Shown here piece after piece: positions 1-9,883 of a stretch of 64,000 bases of DNA. The position numbers and the translations under genes were made by a program. Source of the stretch: Pontibacter actiniarum (GTDB lineage Bacteria > Bacteroidota > Bacteroidia > Cytophagales > Hymenobacteraceae); assembly GCF_003585765.1 (NCBI RefSeq), contig NZ_CP021236.1, positions 1 to 64,000 of the forward strand, read 5' to 3'. Each line of letters starts with the position of its first letter. Positions within the stretch are counted from its first letter, which is position 1. The notes under the pieces were generated by a model. That model was not told the DNA's origin. It saw only the letters and a list, made by a program, of their open reading frames with translations, and ran no database searches.

Positions 1-1914
1 GGCCTTCTTTATCGCCGGCGCATCATTGACGCCATCCCCTGTCATCCCGACAATGTACTTGTTCTCCTGCAGGAGCGTAATTAAGTCTATCTTCTGTTTG
101 GGCGTGACACGGGCAAAAACCACGGTTTCCAACCACCTTTTTTTATCCTGATTGGTCAGATCGGCAAAATCCTTCATGTCTTTGCCATGCATGATAGGGA
201 GTTCATTGTCGCCTATAAGCCCCAGCTTTAAGGCAATGTTTCTTGCTGTGGCCGGGTGGTCCCCGGTTATCATGATGACTTTGATGCCAGCAGACTTACA
301 TTCTTCCAGCGCTGCTGATACTTCAAGCCGCGGAGGATCCAAAAGCCCCAGAACCCCTGTAAAAACCAGCCCCTGCGTTAAGCTTTCTTGTAAGGAGGGT
401 GTTTCCTTATAAGCAAAGGCCAGCAGCCGTAAGCCTTCCGAAGCCAACAGCTCGGTCTGGGCGATCCAGGCTGCTTTCTGGCTGTCTGAAAAATCCTGCG
501 GGTCTCCTTCCAGCAGAATCCGGGTGCATTTTTGAAGCAGCTCTTCCACGGCTCCTTTGGCAAACACGATAGAGGTACTCCTATTTTCATGAAGCGTAGC
601 CATTATTTTCGTCTCAGAGGTAAACGCCTCTTCTCTTGTTTTCGGGAACTTCTCTCTTACCTGATGTACATCTTTACCTTCAGTAGTAGAAAACTTCAAA
701 AGACCTACTTCCAGCGGATCCCCCACCTCTCGCAAAACATTGTTTTTCACCTCCAGGTTAGCTGTATTACAAAGAATAGCGGCATCCACAATCTTTTGAT
801 AGTTTACTGAGTTTTGGACTTCCTTTGGAACTGCTACAGTCCCGTCAGGGCTGTATATTACTTCCGTTTTACCGGAGGGTATGAGAATGGTGTTAACTGA
901 TATTATATTCTGGGTGAGGGTTCCGGTTTTATCGGTGCAGATTACATTGGTACCTCCAAGGGTTTCTACGGCAGCCAGCCTTTTGACAATTACTTTGTGT
1001 TTCGCCATCCGGAGCATACCCTGTGCCAGGGCCAGTGTAGCCACGATCGGCAGTCCTTCCGGAATAGCAGCCACCGCCAGCGCAATGGACACCTCGAGCA
1101 CCTTCACCCATTCAGCGCCCTGCGCCAGACCGGCAAAGAAGATCACTATTACCAGCCCTACGGTTATCCAGATCAGTTTTTTGCTGAGTTGCTCCAGCTT
1201 TTTCTCTAAAGGAGTGGCGGCTTGTTCAGCCTGTTGTACCAGTGAAGCTATTTTACCAAGCTCTGTGCCCATGCCGGTTCCCGTCACTAAGGCATATGCG
1301 TTTCCCTTGGTTACAAAGGTTCCTTTAAAAAGCATGTTAACCCGCTCAGCCAATGGCACCTCCCCTGCTAACACCGCCTCGTCTTTTGTCACAGGAAGCG
1401 ACTCTCCGGTTAATGCCGACTCATCCACCTCCAGTTGTGTGGAGCTAAAAATGCGCGCATCAGCCAGAATCATGTCCCCCGCTTCCACATAAAGCACATC
1501 GCCTGGCACAACATTTTCGGAAGGAACCTCCTGAAGACTGCTATCACGAATCACCTTGGCTGACAGAGAGACCATATGTTTCAAGGCATTCATGGAGCGA
1601 TTGGCCTGGAGCTCCATGTAAAAGCTGATCAGTGCATTAATGACGACCACGGCAAGGATAGCCGTTCCATCCAGCCACTCCTTAAAAAAGAAGGACAGTC
1701 CGGCAGCAAACAACAGCAGTAACACCATAGGACTTGCGAACTGTTGCAAAAGCATGCTTAGCAAGCTTCTTTGCTTCTCCGACTGGATGGTGTTCTGCCC
1801 ATGCTGCTGCAGTAATTTGTCGGCCTCTTCACTGGATAGCCCGCACTGTACCTCTGAGTGCATCTCGGCAGCAAGGACAGCAGTGTCTTTTGTGTATGGT
1901 GGCTGAACAAGCAT
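1..1914 (-). CDS. Cation-transporting P-type ATPase, Ca2+/PMR1-like, C-terminal part cut by the window edge
   Basis: The frame is open from an ATG at 1914 down to base 1, giving 638 residues with no stop. It predicts an inner-membrane pump that couples ATP hydrolysis to cation transport. Hallmarks in order: actuator loop TGES (169-172), transmembrane PEGLP (285-289) as in SERCA/PMR1-type IIA pumps, the phosphorylation site DKTGTLT (Asp328), and the hinge GDGVNDAP (626-633) just before the cut. The last transmembrane helices lie outside the window. There is no N-terminal CxxC metal-binding domain, which argues against a copper or zinc PIB pump. Ca2+ (possibly Mn2+) is the likely substrate by family resemblance only. 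It is the last visible gene of the minus-strand cargo, after the debranching enzyme. Confidence 0.93.
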   Translation of the reverse strand, partial: MLVQPPYTKDTAVLAAEMHSEVQCGLSSEEADKLLQQHGQNTIQSEKQRSLLSMLLQQFASPMVLLLLFAAGLSFFFKEWLDGTAILAVVVINALISFYMELQANRSMNALKHMVSLSAKVIRDSSLQEVPSENVVPGDVLYVEAGDMILADARIFSSTQLEVDESALTGESLPVTKDEAVLAGEVPLAERVNMLFKGTFVTKGNAYALVTGTGMGTELGKIASLVQQAEQAATPLEKKLEQLSKKLIWITVGLVIVIFFAGLAQGAEWVKVLEVSIALAVAAIPEGLPIVATLALAQGMLRMAKHKVIVKRLAAVETLGGTNVICTDKTGTLTQNIISVNTILIPSGKTEVIYSPDGTVAVPKEVQNSVNYQKIVDAAILCNTANLEVKNNVLREVGDPLEVGLLKFSTTEGKDVHQVREKFPKTREEAFTSETKIMATLHENRSTSIVFAKGAVEELLQKCTRILLEGDPQDFSDSQKAAWIAQTELLASEGLRLLAFAYKETPSLQESLTQGLVFTGVLGLLDPPRLEVSAALEECKSAGIKVIMITGDHPATARNIALKLGLIGDNELPIMHGKDMKDFADLTNQDKKRWLETVVFARVTPKQKIDLITLLQENKYIVGMTGDGVNDAPAIKKA

Positions 1915-2032
1915 ATTCCCTTTTTATTTATTTGTCCTAAACTATGTTCTTACAATTAAAAAGCCCCTTTTGTACCTGTCTTGCTTTTGCAGTACTTCAC
2001 CCTCTTTTGCTGCCCTAGTTTCTGGAGCATGA

Positions 2033-4072
2033 CTATTTTATAAATACCAAAACGGATCTGGGACTAACCGTATAGTGTGAATGTCTTACCTCTCCCTGTT
2101 CTTCTTCCATAAAATCTAACGGTGGCTTCCGGCTGGTGTCCACCACGCGGTTCCAAGGGCCTGGCTCCATGAATGTAAACTCATTACTTTCCCAATGGGA
2201 ATTGATCATCACGTATAAATCCCGGTCTCCCACAGATTTGCCTGAAAGGAAAAAGGCCAGCGTGTGTGAGGAGGCCCCAAAATCTACCCCTCCGTTTGCG
2301 CCATACCACTTTACATCGGCACGCCAGAAGCGGCTGCGCGCCAGACTTGGATGAGCCTTACGAAAGGCAATAGCTTTTTTAACAAATGCAAAGTGCTCTT
2401 GCATGTGCTCCAGGCGACTCCAGTCCAGCCAAGTTGTCTGGTTATCCTGATTATAAGGGTTATTGTTGCCCCCCTGCGTTTGCAGAAACTCATCACCCGC
2501 CACAAACATGGGGGTCCCATTCGACAGCATGAGTAGGATGAACAGGTTCTTTGCCTGTCTTTTGCGCAGCTCCAGCACCTCCTCCGGCACATCCTGATTT
2601 CCTTCCCAGCCGCAGTTCCAGCTATAGTTCGCGAAAGTGCCGTCCATGTTATTATGGCCATTCGCTGTGTTATGCTTTTCATTATAAGAAACGAGGTCAT
2701 AAAGCGTAAAGCCATCATGGGAAGTGATGTAGTTGACGCTTTGGTAGGGATGGTAGGCGTGGAGGAGATCATCGGGAAAAAGATGATCACTTCCATAAAG
2801 GCGATGCATCAGGGCACCCACCATACTTGGGTCTCCTTTTATAAACCGGCGCACATCATCTCTGAAACCACTGTTCCACTGTAGCCAGGTACTTCCCGGG
2901 AAGTCGCGGCCCAATTGGTAGAGGCCCTGTGCATCCCATGGTTCGGCGATCAGCCGGGTATGGGCCAAATCAGGGTCGGTAGCAATATCGGAGAAGATGG
3001 GCGCTGCGCCGACAGATCCGTCAGACCGGCGGGTGAAGACAGAGGCCAGGTCAAAGCGGAAGCCGTCCACATGCATTTCCTTTACCCAATACCGCAGGCT
3101 GTCCATGATCATCCGCTGTACGGCGGGGTGGTCAGTCCGGAGCGTGTTGCCGGTGCCGCTGAAGTTGAAGAACGGATCCATGGGGTCGTTCCGCACCAGG
3201 TAATAGGTAGAGGTGTCTATCCCTTTGAGGTGATAGGTCGGTCCACTTGTGCCTTCCTCCGTGGTATGATTGAACACGACATCCAGGATGACTTCAATCC
3301 CGGCTTTATGCAATTCCCGCACCATCGTTTTGAACTCGGCAGTGGCACCGGATGGTACCTGGTCCGCTGCGTAGCTTTTATGCGGGGAGAAGAAGTTGAG
3401 CGGCATATAGCCCCAATAGTCACCGGCCTGTGGGTCATACTGGTGCACCGGCATTAGCTCGACAGCGGTTATACCCAGCTCCTTCAGGTAAGGTATCTTC
3501 TCCACCACGCCTCTAAAAGAGCCACGGACTTCCTTGCTTACGCCTGCATTGGAGTTGCGGGTAAAACCCCGCACATGCATCTCATATATAACAAGGTCAT
3601 GCTCATGCGGCACGATGTGATCTCCCTGCCAGTCAAAGCCGCTATGGTCAGGTACAACATATCCCAGTGGGGCCTTGCCGATGTTGGAGCCTGGGCGGCT
3701 TGCGGCACTACGGCTAAAATCAGGCGGGAAGAATACCTCCCGTGCGTAAGGGTCAAGCAAAAGCTTTTGCGGGTCAATTCTGCAAAGTAAGCAATGCCTG
3801 TCAGAACAGCATCGGACCTGATAGGCATAGAACCTGGCACCGGCCAACTCTGAACGCTTGAGCCTGCAGTGCCACACCCGCTGGGACTTATGCTTCCGTG
3901 GGTCAAAGTCAAAAGTCGCAACGGGTTTCTCATATACCTCCTCCTGGAACAACAAGAGCTTGACATTGGTAGCATTCTTTGAATACAGGGCAAAGTTGTA
4001 AGCATCCTCCTCCGGGATAAAAGATACTCCCAGCGGGTAAGAAGAACCTTCTGTAGCGTACCATGATTCCAT
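2033..4072 (-). CDS. glgX: Glycogen debranching enzyme (GlgX/isoamylase-type, GH13)
   Basis: This 679-residue protein should hydrolyse alpha-1,6 branch points of glycogen in the cytoplasm. An N-terminal CBM48-like beta domain (about 1-150) precedes a GH13 barrel. The catalytic set is visible: DVVFNHT (264-270), GFRFD with nucleophile Asp341, IAEPWD with acid/base Glu377, and SHD with His452-Asp453. The length fits GlgX/TreX (650-720). The start ATG at 4072 lies directly before the conserved N-terminus. There is no signal peptide. About 118 bp separate it from the P-type ATPase. With the phosphorylase-like gene at 17-18.7 kb and the GAPDH at 19-20 kb it suggests that glycogen breakdown is part of the cargo. 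Confidence 0.93.
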   Translation of the reverse strand: MESWYATEGSSYPLGVSFIPEEDAYNFALYSKNATNVKLLLFQEEVYEKPVATFDFDPRKHKSQRVWHCRLKRSELAGARFYAYQVRCCSDRHCLLCRIDPQKLLLDPYAREVFFPPDFSRSAASRPGSNIGKAPLGYVVPDHSGFDWQGDHIVPHEHDLVIYEMHVRGFTRNSNAGVSKEVRGSFRGVVEKIPYLKELGITAVELMPVHQYDPQAGDYWGYMPLNFFSPHKSYAADQVPSGATAEFKTMVRELHKAGIEVILDVVFNHTTEEGTSGPTYHLKGIDTSTYYLVRNDPMDPFFNFSGTGNTLRTDHPAVQRMIMDSLRYWVKEMHVDGFRFDLASVFTRRSDGSVGAAPIFSDIATDPDLAHTRLIAEPWDAQGLYQLGRDFPGSTWLQWNSGFRDDVRRFIKGDPSMVGALMHRLYGSDHLFPDDLLHAYHPYQSVNYITSHDGFTLYDLVSYNEKHNTANGHNNMDGTFANYSWNCGWEGNQDVPEEVLELRKRQAKNLFILLMLSNGTPMFVAGDEFLQTQGGNNNPYNQDNQTTWLDWSRLEHMQEHFAFVKKAIAFRKAHPSLARSRFWRADVKWYGANGGVDFGASSHTLAFFLSGKSVGDRDLYVMINSHWESNEFTFMEPGPWNRVVDTSRKPPLDFMEEEQGEVRHSHYTVSPRSVLVFIK

Positions 4073-4212
4073 GTGCTCCCTTGGTATAAACTGTTGTAAG
4101 GTACAATATATTCGAATGATCCGGCTGTAAGCCCGGATAAGCGCGCATCGTTTAACATTTACTAAAAGCGACTTTACTGATTGTGACAGCCACAGCCAGC
4201 TTTACAAAATGC

Positions 4213-5331
4213 TTACATTTTCATGCCGCCCATGCCAGAGCCGCTTTTCAGCACCAGGGCACTGTTGAGGGCATAGGCGCCCGTAGCCACCACCGCTTCT
4301 CCCTCTGCAATGCCGCTCAGCACCTCTACTTCCTGCTTGTTCTGCAGCCCGGTTTCTATAACCCGGTTCTCGTACATGCCATCCGCTGTTTTAACCCATG
4401 CGGTGGTCATGCTGCCAATCAAAAGAGCGGACTTTGGAATGACCAATGCCTGTTTTTCATTTCTGCGCACGCTGAGGTATGCCATCATGCCCGGCTTGAC
4501 TTTGTTGCCGTGGTTTTGGATCATGAAACGCACCAGACTGATTTTCTGCCCGGGTTCCACCGTAGGGTTAACGAAAACCGGGACCGCCGCATACGTCTCG
4601 TCCGGGAAAGCCTCAAACGTAACGAGAACCGAGGGCTGCTTGCTGAGCCAGCGCAGTTCGCTGGTATACAGTTGCGATTCAATCCATAAGGCAGAGACAT
4701 CCGCAATCCGGAACAAGGGCGCGCCCGTCTCCACATACTGGCCCTGGCTTACCGGTAGTTCCGTCAGGTAACCAGATGCCGGGCTGTAAAAGGTGATCAG
4801 TGACGAGGCCTCCCCGCTTCTCTCGATTTCCCGCACCTGGGCCGCTGTCAGCCCATACAGCAGCAAGCGCTGACGGGCGCTTTCCACCAGCTGGTCCATC
4901 ACCTCCTGCATGGCCCCGAACTTTTCCCGCTGTTGCAGGGCATTTAGCAACTCGTTTTCAAGCGAAAGCAGTTCTTCGCTGTACAAAGCATATAGCGGCT
5001 GCCCCTGTTTTACCGGCTCCAGGGGATTGCGCACGAACAACCGGTCTATCCGGCCCCGTACGCGGGAGGTCACCACCACTACTTTTCTCTCATCGAACGC
5101 TGTAGTGCCCACCAGCGTAGTTACTTCACTTATAGATCGTACCTTTGCGGTGTCAATGGTAATGTTGGCATATACTTCATCCTGCTTGCTTAGGGTAATC
5201 ATCTCCATGTTACCGGCAGTGTTGCCTGCCTCGTGTGCCGCATGTTGTTCTTTGCCGCCAGAGCAGGAAGCGATCAACAGGATCCCTGAAAGAAATGCAC
5301 ACGTGCTTATAGTTGAATGTCTCATTTTCAT
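4213..5331 (-). CDS. RND efflux periplasmic adaptor lipoprotein (CusB-like), second copy
   Basis: This 372-residue membrane-fusion protein would link an RND pump to an outer-membrane channel. A lipoprotein signal ends in a lipobox before Cys (IASC, about residues 20-23). The body has the usual adaptor layout: a barrel-sandwich half, an alpha-hairpin rich in Leu, Gln and Glu (about 115-165), the second half with the VSQGQYVETGAPLF-type turn, and a beta-barrel to the C-terminus. The C-terminus ends in a Met/Gly tail (GSGMGGMKM), a plausible soft-metal ligand site. It is the last gene of the five-gene Cus-type operon, 11 bp after another adaptor. Cu(I)/Ag(I) is inferred from the family. Confidence 0.88.
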   Translation of the reverse strand: MKMRHSTISTCAFLSGILLIASCSGGKEQHAAHEAGNTAGNMEMITLSKQDEVYANITIDTAKVRSISEVTTLVGTTAFDERKVVVVTSRVRGRIDRLFVRNPLEPVKQGQPLYALYSEELLSLENELLNALQQREKFGAMQEVMDQLVESARQRLLLYGLTAAQVREIERSGEASSLITFYSPASGYLTELPVSQGQYVETGAPLFRIADVSALWIESQLYTSELRWLSKQPSVLVTFEAFPDETYAAVPVFVNPTVEPGQKISLVRFMIQNHGNKVKPGMMAYLSVRRNEKQALVIPKSALLIGSMTTAWVKTADGMYENRVIETGLQNKQEVEVLSGIAEGEAVVATGAYALNSALVLKSGSGMGGMKM

Positions 5332-5342
5332 GATCCGCTACC

Positions 5343-6662
5343 TCAATACTGTATGATTGTTTCACTGTCCGTTAAATAGCTTGCGTCCAAGGCTACCCAT
5401 TCATTGGGCCTGAGTCCTTCCTTTATCTCTACCGTCTCCTTATTCCGGCGCCCCACCTGGACAGCTCTTGCCTGAAAAACATTGCTGCCTTCCTTTGAAG
5501 TGCCTTTCCGCACCCACACAATGGCTGTTCTGCCCACGTAGTAGACACTGGTGGCCGGCACGACAGTCGATTTTACGTGGGCAGGGGCAGAGGCCGTGGC
5601 CGTCAGAAGGGAGTTCTGCTTTAGCTGCCGGTCGGCATTGGGCAGGTACAGGCGCACCTGCGTAAATTTCTGTCCGCTGGCGTACACCGGCTCCACCATG
5701 CCGATAACCGCATGAAGGGGCTGCTCCGGAAACAATTCGCTCGTGACCACTGCCTCCCGCCCCGGTTTGAGAAATGTCTCTGCTTCGCTGGTGAAGGCGA
5801 CGATGCCCCAGGCTTTCAGGAAATCGTTTACCCAGAATACCGTCTGGTCTTTGCTCACATACACGCCCTCTCTTATGCTTTTATCAGGTAAGGCGGTGCC
5901 GGAAATGCTGGTGGAACGGCCTGCAGCTGCCATCTCCCCCATGCCCCCACTTCCTGTACCCGCTCCTGTGCTCATGCCCCCCCCGGAGGGACTAAATAAC
6001 ACATACCCTTCATAAGGGCTATAAACGGAAATGGTGTAAGGTGCCCGGCCACTGCGGGCAAACTGATCTATCTGAGCCTCTGTCAACCCCAGGAGCCTCA
6101 ATTTTTGCCTTGCCTTGTCGAGCAGCACCGGATCTTTGCTTTGGCGGCTGACAAATAAAAACTCCTCTACAAACGTGTTCAGTTCCGGGCTGTAGAGTTC
6201 CATCAATTTCTCGCCTTTCCGCACATACTGGTAGTTATACTTTATATACAGCCGCTCGATGCGCCCCCCGACACGCACCGCAAACTTTCGGCTGCGCCGC
6301 TGGTCAAAATCAACATAGCCGTTCCCAGAAAAGCTGAACTGCATGCTGCTGTCACCTGCCTGCACCACCGCCTGCCTGGAGATAACGGTTTGATTGGCAG
6401 GTAAGGTACTCCAGAAGACTTCATCCGTGCTGCCTGCCGCCTGCTGCTCGCCCGGCACCTGCCGGCTTATCTGCCCATGGTCTTCATGGCCTGCCTCCCG
6501 GGACGTCCCCATTTCAACCCCTTCCTGAGATGCTTGCCCGGCATGGCCCGCTTGGTGTTCGTCAGCAGGCTCTGAGCCACAGGATACTGCTGTAAGCAAT
6601 AGGGAAGCCACAAAGCCTATTGCTAATAGCCGTTTCGTGACAGTTGGGATTCTTTTTCTCAT
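5343..6662 (-). CDS. RND efflux periplasmic adaptor lipoprotein (CusB-like), first copy
   Basis: This is a 439-residue adaptor with a lipobox Cys near residue 28 (TAVSC). A His/Met/Glu-rich linker of about 55 residues follows (HQAGHAGQ, GHEDHGQ), then a core where FAVRVGGRIERLYI marks the first barrel-sandwich strand. A Met/Gly-rich loop (GGGMSTG through GGMGEMAAAG, about bases 5925-5995) interrupts the second half. Adaptors of Cus/Czc systems carry such metal-binding extensions. It lies 4 bp downstream of the TolC-like gene and 11 bp upstream of a second, shorter adaptor. Two distinct adaptors in one operon could form a mixed hexamer or serve different pump states; that is inference. Confidence 0.88.
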   Translation of the reverse strand: MRKRIPTVTKRLLAIGFVASLLLTAVSCGSEPADEHQAGHAGQASQEGVEMGTSREAGHEDHGQISRQVPGEQQAAGSTDEVFWSTLPANQTVISRQAVVQAGDSSMQFSFSGNGYVDFDQRRSRKFAVRVGGRIERLYIKYNYQYVRKGEKLMELYSPELNTFVEEFLFVSRQSKDPVLLDKARQKLRLLGLTEAQIDQFARSGRAPYTISVYSPYEGYVLFSPSGGGMSTGAGTGSGGMGEMAAAGRSTSISGTALPDKSIREGVYVSKDQTVFWVNDFLKAWGIVAFTSEAETFLKPGREAVVTSELFPEQPLHAVIGMVEPVYASGQKFTQVRLYLPNADRQLKQNSLLTATASAPAHVKSTVVPATSVYYVGRTAIVWVRKGTSKEGSNVFQARAVQVGRRNKETVEIKEGLRPNEWVALDASYLTDSETIIQY

Positions 6663-6666
6663 GGTG

Positions 6667-7920
6667 CTAGTTGATTTCCCGTTGGTATTCGTACTCAGCC
6701 TGCAGGTTGAAAACCTGCCCCAGCTTATCGATGCGTTCCATTTCCTTCATCAGCAGCATGTTCCAGGCATCCAGTAGCACAAAGAAGTTTCCCGTGTTCT
6801 GGCGGTAAGCCAGCAGGTTGCTTTGCAGGTTGTTGCGGTAAGCCGGTATAATGGTCGTTTGGTAATTCTGCAACTGGCGGCTTTCGTAGGCGAGCATGGT
6901 GATTTTCTCCCGGATCATTTGATTGGCCATCAGCTGCATGGTGGCTTTTTCATTCTCCATGGCCCGTATGTCAAACTCCATAGAACGTACTTCTGACTTG
7001 TACATCCGGGAGGCCCAGGGGGCAATCGGGATGGTGACCATACCCATAACAGAGAATGTGTTCGGCATTTCATTCATCTGGCTGTGATTGAACTGAATCC
7101 CAAAATCGGGCTTGGCCCCAGTAGCCATCAACCGCTGATTGCTGCGCATGGACTGGATACGGCTCTCAACGGCCAGGATGTCGCTACGCTTCAGGAAGGA
7201 AGAGTCCGCCACAACCGCCAAGTCGCGTTGGTAATCGGTTGGCTGTAAGACGGAATCGATCAGAAAAGGCGTGTCTACGTCCCGGCTCATCAGCGTGTTC
7301 AGGCCTATACTGCTCTCGGCCACCTGCGACCGTAGCATTGTCTCCATGTTGTTCAGTTCGCTTAACAGGGCCTCTGCCTTGAACACCGTGGGCAGGTCAG
7401 ACTGATTATAGACGTACCTGTCCTTTGCTGTTGTAATCAGCATCCTCAGCAGGTCGCTGTATTCGCTTACTACCACTAATTTTTTTTCGGCTGTGTAACG
7501 GCTGTAATAGTAAACACGCGCCGTATAGTGCAGCACATTTTTTGCCCATTTCTCTTCCTGCCGCAAAACATTCTCCTGCGAGAGGATGTATCTTTTACGG
7601 GCATTAAGCTTCGCCGGATTGGGTATCATCTGCTGCACTGACAGCATATAGCCCGCCAGGTTGACTGGCATGGTTTCCTCCTCCATATCCTTCCGGTATG
7701 GGAACTGGTCCAGGGCCACCGACACAGTGGGGGGCATCCAGCTTTTGGCCCCCTCAGCCAAGGCTCTGATACTCCTGATCCTATTCTGATAGAGGTGCAG
7801 CTGCGGGTGCGTTTCATCTATATGTTCAAAGACCTGTGGCAAAGAAAGACGCACCGTATCCTGCCCCCGAAGGGAGGCGGCAACCAGAAGGCCAATTAAC
7901 AACAAGCTTATTCTTTTCAT
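6667..7920 (-). CDS. TolC-family outer membrane efflux protein
   Basis: This 417-residue protein has a Sec signal peptide (ISLLLIGLLVAASLRG) and the long amphipathic helices of the outer-membrane efflux (OEP) family. It would form the trimeric channel that completes the RND pump. Both OEP repeats appear present (about 25-215 and 225-410), each with long Gln/Glu/Arg helices. The length is typical (400-480). It is third in the operon, 15 bp after the C-terminal pump half and 4 bp before the first adaptor. The order pump-TolC-adaptor is common for Bacteroidota metal efflux operons. Confidence 0.88.
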   Translation of the reverse strand: MKRISLLLIGLLVAASLRGQDTVRLSLPQVFEHIDETHPQLHLYQNRIRSIRALAEGAKSWMPPTVSVALDQFPYRKDMEEETMPVNLAGYMLSVQQMIPNPAKLNARKRYILSQENVLRQEEKWAKNVLHYTARVYYYSRYTAEKKLVVVSEYSDLLRMLITTAKDRYVYNQSDLPTVFKAEALLSELNNMETMLRSQVAESSIGLNTLMSRDVDTPFLIDSVLQPTDYQRDLAVVADSSFLKRSDILAVESRIQSMRSNQRLMATGAKPDFGIQFNHSQMNEMPNTFSVMGMVTIPIAPWASRMYKSEVRSMEFDIRAMENEKATMQLMANQMIREKITMLAYESRQLQNYQTTIIPAYRNNLQSNLLAYRQNTGNFFVLLDAWNMLLMKEMERIDKLGQVFNLQAEYEYQREIN

Positions 7921-7935
7921 GGTTCGTATCTTTTG

Positions 7936-9882
7936 CTACTCCTCGATATCCAGTACGGTTAACTGCCCTTGCTTTCTCAACTCCCACTCCTTTAGCAGGT
8001 TGTAGATAACCGGCAGCACGATCAGCACAAAGAGGGTAGCAGTCATCAAGCCGAACACAAAGGGGATGGCAATGGGCTTCATCACATCACTGCCCGTACC
8101 GGTGGAAGCCAGCACGGGTATCAGCCCGAGAACGTTCGCCAGCACCGTCATGAGCAGCGGCCGTACCCGTTGGGTGGCGCCAAACAGAATGGCATCCTTA
8201 AGCATCGGAAGGCTGATGTTTTGCGGGCCGTTGCCCCTTTCTTTCACGAGCTTCCTGATAGTGTCGTTCATATAGGCAATCATCAGCACGCCAGTACTTA
8301 CTGCCACGCCAAAAAGGGCTATAAAACCCACAGCCACGGCCACTGAGAAATTTACGTTGTAAAAGTAAAGGGAGTACACCCCACCGATAAGTGCGACAGG
8401 CACACTGATGAAAACCACCAGCACCGACTTAAAGGAGTGAAAGGTGATGTACAGGATAAAGGCGATGATCAGCAGCACGACCGGGATGATGATACTGAGA
8501 CGCTGCTGTGCCCGCACCTGGTTCTCGTATTGTCCGCTCCACTCCACAAAGTACCCCTGTGGCATCTTCTTAAAGGCTTCGTCAATCCTTTCCTTCGCTT
8601 CGTTTACCACACTGCCCATATCCCTGCCCCGCACGTTGAAAAGCACGGTTCCCCTGAGCATGGCATTCTCGGAATTGATCATCGGAGGCCCTTCGGAAAC
8701 CTTGATGTCGGCCACAGCGGAGAGCGGCACTACCCCGTAGGCCATCGTTTGTACCGGAATCCTTCTGATCTCGTCCAGGTCGTTGCGGTACTCCTGTGCC
8801 AGCCGCAGGTTTACACTGAAACGCTCCCTGCCTTCCACAGTAGTGGTGAGGACCATGCCGCCCAGCGCACTTTCAATCACCATGTTCACGTCATCCACAT
8901 TCAACCCATAGCGGGCAATGTCAGGGCGCCGGATCTGGATGTCCAGGTATTTTCCGCCCGTGAGCTGCTCTACGTACAGGTCTTCCAAGCCTTCTATGCC
9001 TTTTATGGTGCTCTCCACCTGTCGGGAAATAGCATATATACTGTCCAGGTTGCTGCCATATATTTTAATGCCCACGTCCGTGCGGATGCCGGTAGACAGC
9101 ATGTTCACCCGGTTAATGATCGGCATCGTCCATCCTACCACCACTCCGGGTATCTGGATCTTGTCGTTCATCTCCTGGATGAGCATATCCTTGGTGAGCC
9201 CCTTTCGCCATTGCTTTTTGGGCTTGAGCACAATAATCGTCTCAATCATACTGATAGGTGCGTTGTCTGTCGCCGTGTAGGCACGCCCGGCCTTGCCCAA
9301 CACGTTCTCTACTTCCGGGAAGCCCTTGATGATCTTGTCCTGCAGTTGCATAATCCGCTTCGCCTCGGAATTGGAAACATCCGGTAGCGTAACAGGCATC
9401 AGCAACAGAGAGCCTTCGTCCAGCGGCGGCATGAATTCGGTGCCGAGATTTACAACAAAGGGGACACTGCCCAACAATAGAACGACGCAGCCAGCCAGCA
9501 CGCTTTTGCGCCACTCCAGAGAAAAGCGGGCAGCAGGCCTGTACAACCTGACAAAGAAATTAGAGACAGGGTTACGGCTTTCGGGGATGAGCTTTCCCTT
9601 CATGAGGACGCGCGTGAGCATGGGAGCAACCGTAATGGCAAGTATGGCTGCGCCTATGAGCGAAAAAGTTTTGGTAAGCACCAGAGGCGAAAATAGCTTC
9701 CTCTCCTGGCCCGTCAGGAAAAGTATGGGCGCAAAGGAAATAATCATGATCAGAACCGAGAAGAAAACGGCTCGCCCTACTGTACGGGAAGACTGTTCAA
9801 TAATAGCCACGCGCTCCTCTTCCGAAATTTCCTTTGTGTGGCCAATGCGCTCTTTCAACAGGTTCTCTTTAGATGCTGCCAT
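7936..9882 (-). CDS. CusA/CzcA-type RND pump, C-terminal portion (separate reading frame)
   Basis: These 648 residues match a heavy-metal RND transporter from just before transmembrane helix 5 to the end. They start with a charged cytoplasmic loop (residues 1-36), then a helix beginning AVFFSVLIMII and the GQERKLFSPLVLTKTF segment. The second porter domain follows (FMPPLDEGSLLLMPVTLPD) and the last helices to the C-terminus. The ATG at 9882 lies 1 bp past the stop of the N-terminal half (TAATATG), in a different frame. A TAG a few codons upstream closes this frame. The two pieces together have 1074 residues, about one full CusA (about 1050). The break may be natural with translational coupling, a recent frameshift, or a sequencing error. 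Confidence 0.88.
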   Translation of the reverse strand: MAASKENLLKERIGHTKEISEEERVAIIEQSSRTVGRAVFFSVLIMIISFAPILFLTGQERKLFSPLVLTKTFSLIGAAILAITVAPMLTRVLMKGKLIPESRNPVSNFFVRLYRPAARFSLEWRKSVLAGCVVLLLGSVPFVVNLGTEFMPPLDEGSLLLMPVTLPDVSNSEAKRIMQLQDKIIKGFPEVENVLGKAGRAYTATDNAPISMIETIIVLKPKKQWRKGLTKDMLIQEMNDKIQIPGVVVGWTMPIINRVNMLSTGIRTDVGIKIYGSNLDSIYAISRQVESTIKGIEGLEDLYVEQLTGGKYLDIQIRRPDIARYGLNVDDVNMVIESALGGMVLTTTVEGRERFSVNLRLAQEYRNDLDEIRRIPVQTMAYGVVPLSAVADIKVSEGPPMINSENAMLRGTVLFNVRGRDMGSVVNEAKERIDEAFKKMPQGYFVEWSGQYENQVRAQQRLSIIIPVVLLIIAFILYITFHSFKSVLVVFISVPVALIGGVYSLYFYNVNFSVAVAVGFIALFGVAVSTGVLMIAYMNDTIRKLVKERGNGPQNISLPMLKDAILFGATQRVRPLLMTVLANVLGLIPVLASTGTGSDVMKPIAIPFVFGLMTATLFVLIVLPVIYNLLKEWELRKQGQLTVLDIEE

Positions 9883-9883
9883 A

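Noticed and set aside
881..1492. 203-codon plus-strand frame
   Set aside because: It lies antisense to the conserved P-type ATPase motifs and its product has no recognisable features.
8437..9387. 316-codon plus-strand frame
   Set aside because: It is antisense to the RND pump, with a His-rich, low-order composition typical of a shadow frame.
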